Both the position numbers and the translations under genes were made by a program. 64,000 nt of DNA from CAZYFH01 sp965197395 (GTDB lineage: Bacteria > Acidobacteriota > Vicinamibacteria > Vicinamibacterales > UBA8438), in NCBI GenBank assembly GCA_965197395.1, contig CBDANB010000006.1, positions 806,001-870,000 of the forward strand. The letters are read 5' to 3'. Below are positions 50,622 through 56,848 of this stretch, piece after piece. The notes beneath the pieces were generated by a model. It was not told where the DNA came from and searched no databases. It was given only the letters and a program-made list of their open reading frames with translations. Each line of letters opens with the position of its first letter. Within the stretch, counting starts at the first letter, position 1.

Positions 50622-51455
50622 GTGGTCACCGTCGTCGATCTCATCCATCGGGCGCTCACGCCGCTGTTCGACCTCCTCTGCTGGCCGTTTCTCGGTCTGC
50701 CCCCCATCTGGGCGATGGCCTTCATCTCGCTGATCAGCGGCGTGGCGATGGTCTGGATCTTCGGCAAGGTCTCCGATCAGGGCACGATCAAGGTGCTGCG
50801 TGACCAGATTCGCGGCAACCTGATCGGCGTGCGGCTGTTCCAGAGCGATATCGGCGTGGTCCTGAAGCTCCAGGGCCGCATCTTCGGTGACACGTTTCGC
50901 TACATGAAGCTGGCGCTCGTGCCGCTGGTGGTGCTCCTGGTGCCGGTGCTCCTCATCATGACGCAGCTCAACCTCCGGTTCGCCGTCCGCCCGCTTGCGC
51001 CCGGTGAGCCGACCGTGGTGAAGGCCCTCGTCCGGGACGCCGAGGCTCTTGCGGAGACCGCCAACCTCGAGGTCGATGCGGGCGTGACGGTCGAGACGCC
51101 AGCCGTCCGGATGCCCACCGCGGGCGAAGTCGCATGGCGCGTGCGGGCCGCGACCGCCGGTACGCACCGTCTCGTGGTACACGTGGGCGACGAGTCGATC
51201 GAGACGCACCTCATCGCCGGCGCCGGATGGGGCGCCGTATCACAACTGCGAACGGGGCGCGGCGCGGTGGACTTGCTGTTGTATCCCGGGGAGCCCCCCA
51301 TCGACGGGGGCCACGTCATTGAGGCGGTCGAGGTCGGCTACCCGGGTCTCAATATACGTGTCCTCGGGTTGACTATAGATTGGCTCGTCGCGTTCTTTGT
51401 GCTGTCGATGGCCTTCGGCTTCGCGTTCAAGGGTGTGCTCGGCGTCGAGCTGTGA
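50622..51455 (+). CDS. Uncharacterised membrane protein with a periplasmic domain
   Basis: A 277-residue protein. Helix 1 ('AMAFISLISGVAMVWIF'), a charged cytoplasmic stretch ('KVLRDQIRGNLIGVRLFQSD'), helix 2 ('LALVPLVVLLVPVLLIM'), a beta-rich periplasmic domain with 'RPLAPGEPTVVKALV', and a C-terminal helix ('WLVAFFVLSMAFGFAFKG'). The two-helix plus charged linker arrangement is faintly like the Oxa1/EMC3 superfamily; I would not name it on that. Start GTG 50622 or the TTG at 50619. It lies in the AlkP-sulfatase gene run and may be an accessory of it. Confidence 0.6.
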   Translation: MVTVVDLIHRALTPLFDLLCWPFLGLPPIWAMAFISLISGVAMVWIFGKVSDQGTIKVLRDQIRGNLIGVRLFQSDIGVVLKLQGRIFGDTFRYMKLALVPLVVLLVPVLLIMTQLNLRFAVRPLAPGEPTVVKALVRDAEALAETANLEVDAGVTVETPAVRMPTAGEVAWRVRAATAGTHRLVVHVGDESIETHLIAGAGWGAVSQLRTGRGAVDLLLYPGEPPIDGGHVIEAVEVGYPGLNIRVLGLTIDWLVAFFVLSMAFGFAFKGVLGVEL

Positions 51456-51476
51456 TCGCGGGAAAGGGGAGATCCA

Positions 51477-53873
51477 ATGGCAGCCCTCGGCATCCGGCTC
51501 CTCGGCATGGCGACCGTCACCTCCTGCGGGCTCGCGGTCGTCGCCTGCGGCGGCGACGGTCCAGCAGACACGTCGCCCACCCAGCGGCTCGTCGATCTCT
51601 TCGACCAGGCCGGCACCGAGGTCATCGACTCGCCAGATCTCACGCTTGCCCCGCGCGCCGCGTGGAGGTTCGACGGTGGGCCGGACGCGCAGCCGGCGCA
51701 GGGTGGCTGGGTGAGCGAGCAAGACGTCGCCAATCTGCGCGTGGCCGACGGCCTCTTGACCGGTGAAGCCACCAGCGCGATGCCCGTGATTCGTGTCGAC
51801 TGGGACGGCGCCGCGGGTGCGGACGACCGTCTCCGCTCCGTCGAGATCGAGCTGCGCGCGTCGACGGGCGCCAACCTCGAGGTCGACCTCCTCGACGAGG
51901 ACGACACGCTCGACACGGAAGACTGGGGCCTCAACACGCCGCTCATCGCCGGCAATGAGCTGCGGACGTACAGCATTCCCAACGAGGGCAACACGGACGC
52001 GTCCGACATCAGGCAGATCGCGATTCGTCCGACGGACGAAGCTGGAGCGACGTTCGAGATCGCGTCGGTGCGGCTGCTCTTCGAGCGCGAGCATCTGGCC
52101 GAGACTTCGTCGGGCGTCGGCTGGCACGGCCTGGCGGAGATCTACCACGAGTCGCTGGTCGCCAAGGCGCCCGAGACCATCCACTTTCCGATCACGTTGC
52201 CCGACGACCCATGGCTGGATCTCGCGATCGGCACGTTCGAAGAGGGTCCGCTCACGTTTCGGGTCGGGATCACCGTCGCCGGCGTTAGCAACCCGCTGCT
52301 GGAACGAACCATCACCACCCCCGATGCCTGGCAGAGCGTGCCCATCGAGCTCGACCGCTTTGCGGGCCAGCAGGCGACACTCGACCTCGGTCTGACCGGC
52401 CCGCGTGACGGGGCGATCGGTCTCTGGGGCTCACCGGCCATTCGGAATCATGGGACAGCGCCGCCGGGCGAGCCGGCCACGGGAGACCCTCCGCCACAAG
52501 GCGTCGTCTTGATCATGGCCGACACCATTCGTCGCGGACATCTCGGAGCCTACGGGTACGCGCGCGACACGACGCCGGTGCTGTCACGTCTCGCGTCGGA
52601 GGGCGCGCTCTTTCGAGACGCCATCTCGCAGGCGACCTGGACCAAGGTGTCGACCCCGTCGATCTTGACGTCGATGTACCCGGCGTCCCACACGGTGAAG
52701 ACCGTGCCCGACCGCCTCCCGAGCGCGGCAACGACCCTGGCGGAGGTGTTCCGCACCGCAGGCTACGCAACCCTCTCGCTCTCGTCGGTCACGTTCACCG
52801 GACAATCCTCCAACCTGCATCAGGGATTCGAGGTCCTCCACGAGGCGGCGTCGCGCACCGGCGAGAAACAGGGCAAGTCGGCGCGCCAGTACGTCGACCG
52901 GCTCCTCCCCTGGCTCGATGCGCACCAGGACACGCCCTTCTTCGCCTTCGTGCACATCTTCGATCCCCACAGCCCGTTCGAGCCGCGCCCGCCGTACAAC
53001 ACGATGTGGGCGGCACCCGAGAAGAAGCCACGATTCGAGGAACAGCTGGCCGCGGTGCGCGAGCACATCGAGACCCCCTTCATGCGGAACCAGGGCATGG
53101 CGACGCTGGACGAGCTCGCCGCGGCCGAGGTCGATGCGGGCGAGTTCATCGGGTACGCGAAGGACTGGTACGACGGGTCGATCCGGGGGATGGACGCCGA
53201 GATCGGCCGCGTGATCGAGCACCTGGACACGCTGGGTCTGACCGGACGGACGCTCGTCGCCTTTGTTGGCGACCACGGCGAGGAATTCCATGAGCACGGG
53301 CGGATGTGGCACGGCCACTCGGTCTACGGGGAGTTAACCAACGTGCCGCTCCTGCTGTGGCAACCCGGCACGATCCCATCGGGTCCGGTGGTCGAGGAGA
53401 CGGTCCGGACGATCGACCTGATGCCGACGATTCTCGAGATCACGGGTTTGACGACGCCGGAGGCGGCCCAGGGACAGTCGCTCACGCCGCTCTTCGTTGC
53501 TCCGGAAGGCGGCGACGCAACACCGGGTGACTGGATTGCCCGACCTGTCGTGGCGGAGGAGCACATCATGGGCGAGGACGACGAGCACGAGTCGTATGCC
53601 CTGTTGCTCGATGGGTGGCGCCTCATTCGCAACGTCAAGACGCCCGAGGATGACCCCTCAGCCGAGTTCGAGCTGTATCGGCACGACGACGATCCCCTGG
53701 CGCTCGAGGACGTCGCCGCGACGAACCCCGACGTGGTCGAACGACTGGCCAAGGAGCTCGACCGCTGGCGCCAGCAGACCGACGCCGCGCGTCTCCCGTC
53801 CGACGAAGAGCTGTCGTCGACGCTTTCCGCTGACGAGCTCCGACGCCTTCGCAGCCTCGGATACGTCAGGTAG
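51477..53873 (+). CDS. Sulfatase-fold lipoprotein without an FGly motif
   Basis: A 798-residue protein with a lipobox (LAVVAC, Cys about 24), an N-terminal beta-sandwich region of about 300 residues, and a sulfatase-fold domain opening 'GVVLIMADTIRRGHLGAYGY'. The nucleophile region is 'WTKVSTPSILTSMYPASH', so the classical C/S-x-P-x-R for formylglycine is absent and a Thr or Ser would be used directly, as in phosphoethanolamine transferases. 'VAFVGDHGEEFHEHGRMWHG' is the C-terminal metal site. It may act on phosphate or other esters outside the cell. Fifth gene of a same-strand run beginning at the sulfotransferase. Confidence 0.82.
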   Translation: MAALGIRLLGMATVTSCGLAVVACGGDGPADTSPTQRLVDLFDQAGTEVIDSPDLTLAPRAAWRFDGGPDAQPAQGGWVSEQDVANLRVADGLLTGEATSAMPVIRVDWDGAAGADDRLRSVEIELRASTGANLEVDLLDEDDTLDTEDWGLNTPLIAGNELRTYSIPNEGNTDASDIRQIAIRPTDEAGATFEIASVRLLFEREHLAETSSGVGWHGLAEIYHESLVAKAPETIHFPITLPDDPWLDLAIGTFEEGPLTFRVGITVAGVSNPLLERTITTPDAWQSVPIELDRFAGQQATLDLGLTGPRDGAIGLWGSPAIRNHGTAPPGEPATGDPPPQGVVLIMADTIRRGHLGAYGYARDTTPVLSRLASEGALFRDAISQATWTKVSTPSILTSMYPASHTVKTVPDRLPSAATTLAEVFRTAGYATLSLSSVTFTGQSSNLHQGFEVLHEAASRTGEKQGKSARQYVDRLLPWLDAHQDTPFFAFVHIFDPHSPFEPRPPYNTMWAAPEKKPRFEEQLAAVREHIETPFMRNQGMATLDELAAAEVDAGEFIGYAKDWYDGSIRGMDAEIGRVIEHLDTLGLTGRTLVAFVGDHGEEFHEHGRMWHGHSVYGELTNVPLLLWQPGTIPSGPVVEETVRTIDLMPTILEITGLTTPEAAQGQSLTPLFVAPEGGDATPGDWIARPVVAEEHIMGEDDEHESYALLLDGWRLIRNVKTPEDDPSAEFELYRHDDDPLALEDVAATNPDVVERLAKELDRWRQQTDAARLPSDEELSSTLSADELRRLRSLGYVR

Positions 53874-53928
53874 CCGCGTCGGCTGGCCGAAACCTGCGCA
53901 CACGAGACAAGTTACGCTGTCGAGGCAC

Positions 53929-54020
53929 GACCAAGGCGCGCACGGCGCGCCTCGCCGGAGCGGCGCTGGGCCCTGGGCCCCGGCGAGCGACGGCGGGGGC
54001 TTGGGGCGCAGCCCCATCCA
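53929..54020 (+). repeat. REP family B, full copy
   Basis: A roughly 90-bp element: CCAAGGCGCGCACGGCGCGC, a GC-rich self-complementary centre, and GGGGCGCAGCCCCATC. Relatives are at 56739 and 59176 and a short one at 5959. It ends four bases before the -35 of the leader-peptide promoter. Confidence 0.75.
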
Positions 54021-54023
54021 AAC

Positions 54024-54054
54024 TTGACGGGTCCGGTGCTCTGCCTGTTACAAT
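54024..54054 (+). promoter_or_regulatory. Sigma-70-type promoter of the sulfate-assimilation operon
   Basis: TTGACG (54024-54029) and TACAAT (54049-54054), spaced 19 bp. Transcription should begin near 54060-54062, only a few bases before the leader ATG at 54065, so the mRNA would be leaderless or nearly so. Confidence 0.6.
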
Positions 54055-54064
54055 GTGCGTTGAG

Positions 54065-54166
54065 ATGAGTCGGTCACGCGCGCGAGCTACCTGTTGCTGT
54101 TGTATGGAGGCCCATGCGGGCCCCTGCGCCGACGGTCGTGCCGCGTTGACTGCACTTCAACACTAG
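54065..54166 (+). CDS. Cysteine leader peptide (33 aa, four consecutive Cys codons)
   Basis: ATG 54065 opens a 33-codon frame ending at TAG 54164-54166. Codons 10-13 are TGT TGC TGT TGT (54092-54103), and a fifth Cys codon is at 54125. The peptide is otherwise unremarkable (starts MSRSRARAT, ends ALTALQH). The position between a promoter and an intrinsic terminator upstream of DUF2061-cysH-cysG-sir, and the run of codons for the pathway's end product, identify it as a regulatory leader peptide: ribosomes should stall here when Cys-tRNA is scarce. No Shine-Dalgarno is visible, consistent with a leaderless start. Confidence 0.8.
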   Translation: MSRSRARATCCCCMEAHAGPCADGRAALTALQH

Positions 54167-54229
54167 ACACACTCAGGTAAACGCGAAAGACCGAAGGCCC
54201 GGGGGGCAGACGCTCCCCGGGCCTTTTTT
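54104..54229 (+). promoter_or_regulatory. Cysteine attenuator (mutually exclusive RNA hairpins)
   Basis: Segment 1 AGGCCC (54108-54113) can pair with segment 2 CGGGCC (54117-54122), forming GGCCC-AUGC-GGGCC. Segment 3 AGGCCCG (54195-54201) pairs with segment 4 CGGGCCT (54218-54224) in the terminator. Segments 1 and 3 share AGGCCC and segments 2 and 4 share CGGGCC, so 2:3 can form an antiterminator of six G-C pairs. A ribosome stalled on the Cys codons would cover segment 1 and free segment 2 for 3; a ribosome reaching the leader stop would leave 3:4 to form. Confidence 0.7.
54194..54229 (+). terminator. Rho-independent terminator of the attenuator
   Basis: GGCCCGGGG (54196-54204) pairs perfectly with CCCCGGGCC (54215-54223) around a 10-nt loop, flanked by AA and TT extending the stem to 11 pairs, and is followed by six T (54224-54229). 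It lies between the leader stop and the DUF2061 start. Confidence 0.9.
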
Positions 54230-54246
54230 CTTGACAGGTACGACAC

Positions 54247-54546
54247 ATGTTCGAAGAAAGCCCCATGCGATCGATCGTCAAGGCCGTCTCCTGGCGCGTC
54301 GTCGCGACGGTGACGACGACGCTGCTCGTGTGGCTCTTCACCAGGGAAGTCGCGCTCGCTCTCACCGTCGGCGCGTTTGAGGCGGTCGCGAAGATGGCGC
54401 TGTACTTCTTGCATGAGCGCGCATGGAACCGAGTGAGGTTTGGGAGGCGTCCCGCCGTCACGCCACCTGGGCCGACGACCACAGGCTCGACAAACAGCTC
54501 CGACGACGCCGTCCGCAGGAGCGACGGCATGTCGGTCATCGCATGA
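54247..54546 (+). CDS. DUF2061 membrane protein of the sulfate-assimilation operon
   Basis: A 99-residue protein with two helices. 'RSIVKAVSWRVVATVTTTLL' and 'VGAFEAVAKMALYFLHERAW' are the DUF2061 signature. The family is repeatedly found in sulfate-assimilation and other operons; its role is unknown. ATG 54247 is 17 bp downstream of the terminator T-tract; an alternative ATG at 54265 would start at the conserved 'RSIVKAV'. First structural gene behind the attenuator. Confidence 0.88.
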   Translation: MFEESPMRSIVKAVSWRVVATVTTTLLVWLFTREVALALTVGAFEAVAKMALYFLHERAWNRVRFGRRPAVTPPGPTTTGSTNSSDDAVRRSDGMSVIA

Positions 54547-54556
54547 GGCTCGATTG

Positions 54557-55321
54557 ATGGCTACCGTGATGCTCGATCCCGCGACCACCACCCCCCCCGG
54601 TCTCACAAGCCGTGACCTCGAAGCCGCGGCCCATGGTCTCGAGGACTCGTCCGCCGCGGAGATCCTGACGTGGGCCGTGGAACGGTTCGGTCGTCGGCTG
54701 ACCTTCGCGACCGGATTTGGCGCCGAAGGGTGCGTGCTCATCGATCTCATCGGTCGGCACGGGCTCCCGATCGACGTCTTCACGCTCGACACGGGGCTGC
54801 TCTTCGACGAAACGTACGAGTTGTGGCGTCGCCTCGAGACGACATACGAGCTCACGGTGCGAGGCGTAGAGCCGGAGCTGTCGGTCGCCGACCAGGCGCT
54901 AAGTCACGGGGACCGCTTGTGGGAGCGCGAACCGGACCGTTGCTGCGGGATGCGCAAGGTGTTTCCTTTGGAAGCGGAACTCGGCGGGGTTGACGCCTGG
55001 ATCACGGCGATTCGGCGCGAGCAGACGCCGCAGCGCGCGAACGCGCGGGTCGTCGAGTGGGACGCGAAGTTCGAGATCGCGAAGGTGAATCCGCTCGTGC
55101 GCTGGACTAAGAAGGACGTCTGGGCTCACATTCTCCAACACGACGTGCCCTACAACCCGCTGCACGACCAGGGATACCCGAGCCTGGGCTGCCGACCCTG
55201 CACGAGCCAGGTGGGCTCGGAAGAGGACGACCGGGCCGGGCGCTGGCGCGGCGTCGCCAAGACCGAGTGCGGACTCCACGGTCCGGTGATCCCGGTGCAC
55301 GTGGGGCCCGGGGCCACCTAG
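54557..55321 (+). CDS. cysH: Adenylyl-sulfate (APS) reductase, assimilatory
   Basis: A 254-residue PAPS/APS-reductase-fold enzyme. 'DRCCGMRKVFPLEAEL' and 'LGCRPCTSQVGSEEDDRAGR' supply the CC...CxxC ligands of a 4Fe-4S cluster, so APS rather than PAPS is the expected substrate. 'KTECGLH' carries the catalytic Cys. It reduces APS to sulfite with thioredoxin. ATG 54557 follows the DUF2061 stop by 10 bp; the siroheme synthase gene begins 2 bp after its stop. Confidence 0.94.
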   Translation: MATVMLDPATTTPPGLTSRDLEAAAHGLEDSSAAEILTWAVERFGRRLTFATGFGAEGCVLIDLIGRHGLPIDVFTLDTGLLFDETYELWRRLETTYELTVRGVEPELSVADQALSHGDRLWEREPDRCCGMRKVFPLEAELGGVDAWITAIRREQTPQRANARVVEWDAKFEIAKVNPLVRWTKKDVWAHILQHDVPYNPLHDQGYPSLGCRPCTSQVGSEEDDRAGRWRGVAKTECGLHGPVIPVHVGPGAT

Positions 55322-55323
55322 AC

Positions 55324-56685
55324 ATGCCGCTCTTCCCCGCCTTTCTCAAACTGGCGGGCAGGCGCGTCGTCGTGGTCGGCGGTGGTCGAGTCGCCGCATC
55401 CAAGATCCGCGCATTGGCGGACGCCGGCGCCGACGTCACCGTCATAGCCCCGGCAGTCTGCGGCGCAGCCGAGCAGGCCAGCGTGCATGTCACACGCCGG
55501 CCCTTCCAGCCAGCTGATCTCGACGGGGTCTGGCTCGCCGTCGCCGCCGCGACACCCGAGGTCAACAAGCAGGTGGCCGACGCCGCGGAACATCGCCGGG
55601 TTTTCGTCAACGCCGTCGACGATCCGCCAAACGCAAGTTTGTATCTCGGCGGCGTGGTCCGACGTGCCGGAGTGACGTTCGCGATCTCGACTAACGGCCG
55701 CGCGCCCGCGCTCGCCGGTCTCCTCCGACAGGGACTCGACGCGCTGATGCCGGCCGATCAGCTGGAGCGCTGGATGGCTGAAGCCATACGTCTGCGACGT
55801 ACCTGGCGCGCGGAAGGGGTCCCGTTCCTCGAGCGGCGTCCGCAACTCCTCGACGCGCTGGTGCGCCTCCGCGACGACGGGACGCCAGCACAGGCGAGGG
55901 GCGGTCACCAGACGGCACCGGTCCCTCGGGGATTCGTGTCACTGGTTGGCGCTGGCCCGGGGGACCGCGCGGTCCTGACGGTGAAGGCCTCCCAGAGGCT
56001 CGAAGCCGCCGAGCTGCTGCTCTATGACGGGCTCGTGCCGGCCGCAATCGTGGCGCTTGCCCCGCGCGCGCAGCGCTTCTCGGTCGGCAAGCGTGCCGGC
56101 CGGAAAGCGGTCGACCAGGAAACCGTGCACCGCTTGATGATCCGCGCCGCCCGCCAGGGCAAACGCGTTGTTCGACTCAAGTGCGGCGATCCATTCGTTC
56201 TTGGCCGGGGCGGTGAGGAAGCGCTCGCGCTGCGGGCGGCGGGAATTCCGTTCGATGTCGTGCCGGGCGTGACGAGCGCGGTCGCCGCACCGCAGGCCGC
56301 AGGGATACCCCTGACCCACCGCGGCCTGTCGTCCGGATTCGCCGTTGTGTCGGGGCACGCGGAAGAGGCGTTTCGCCCGCTCGTGGCCCCCCTCGCGCCC
56401 AACTCGATGACGGTCGTCGTGCTGATGGGTATCCGCACGCGGGGGCGCCTCGCCGCGACGCTTCTCGACGCAGGCTGGCGACCCGACACACCTGTCGCGG
56501 TCATCACTGGCGCGTCGCTGCCCGAGGAGCAGCAATGGGTCGGACGACTCGACGGGCTTCACGATGCGCCGATCGACCGCGACGACGCTCCGGGCACGAT
56601 CGTGATCGGCGATGTCGTCACGCTGGGCACCGGCGCTGACGACCAGGTCGCGGATGCCGTCCGCGCGGTGGCGCTCGGACAATAG
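55324..56685 (+). CDS. cysG: Siroheme synthase (CysG-type fusion)
   Basis: A 453-residue fusion. Residues 1-200 form the precorrin-2 dehydrogenase/ferrochelatase part ('RRVVVVGGGRVAASKIRALA', 'VFVNAVDDPPNASLYLGGVV', 'FAISTNGRAPALAGLLR'). Residues 210-450 form uroporphyrinogen-III C-methyltransferase ('FVSLVGAGPGDRAVLTVKAS', 'VVRLKCGDPFVLGRGGEEAL', 'GIPLTHRGLSSGFAVVSGH'). It makes the siroheme cofactor for the downstream sulfite reductase. ATG 55324 keeps the Rossmann beta1 at residue 13. Confidence 0.94.
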   Translation: MPLFPAFLKLAGRRVVVVGGGRVAASKIRALADAGADVTVIAPAVCGAAEQASVHVTRRPFQPADLDGVWLAVAAATPEVNKQVADAAEHRRVFVNAVDDPPNASLYLGGVVRRAGVTFAISTNGRAPALAGLLRQGLDALMPADQLERWMAEAIRLRRTWRAEGVPFLERRPQLLDALVRLRDDGTPAQARGGHQTAPVPRGFVSLVGAGPGDRAVLTVKASQRLEAAELLLYDGLVPAAIVALAPRAQRFSVGKRAGRKAVDQETVHRLMIRAARQGKRVVRLKCGDPFVLGRGGEEALALRAAGIPFDVVPGVTSAVAAPQAAGIPLTHRGLSSGFAVVSGHAEEAFRPLVAPLAPNSMTVVVLMGIRTRGRLAATLLDAGWRPDTPVAVITGASLPEEQQWVGRLDGLHDAPIDRDDAPGTIVIGDVVTLGTGADDQVADAVRAVALGQ

Positions 56686-56738
56686 GCCGATATGCGGCCC
56701 TGCCACGATATTCTTGTACTCGTCGTGGACCGTCGGAA

Positions 56739-56836
56739 CGGCCAAGGCGCGCACGGCGCGCCTCGCGGGCGCGGAGTGGGGCTCTCGGGGTCCCCGCGGA
56801 GCGCCCGCGAGGGTCCGGGGCGCAGCCCCGTCTAAT
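56739..56836 (+). repeat. REP family B, full copy
   Basis: About 98 bp: GCCAAGGCGCGCACGGCGCG at the start, a self-complementary middle and GGGGCGCAGCCCCGTCTAA at the end, immediately before the ribosome site of the sulfite reductase gene. The 163-bp gap between cysG and sir holds nothing else. Confidence 0.75.
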
Positions 56837-56848
56837 CGAGGACTCGAC

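Noticed and set aside
52560..52700. Classical formylglycine sulfatase active site
   Set aside because: The region reads V-S-T-P-S-I-L-T; the Arg of C/S-x-P-x-R is missing, so I call it sulfatase-fold only.
54024..54246. SAM, SAH or other sulfur riboswitch upstream of DUF2061-cysH
   Set aside because: No recognisable aptamer core; the ORF with four consecutive Cys codons and the segment symmetry explain the leader better.
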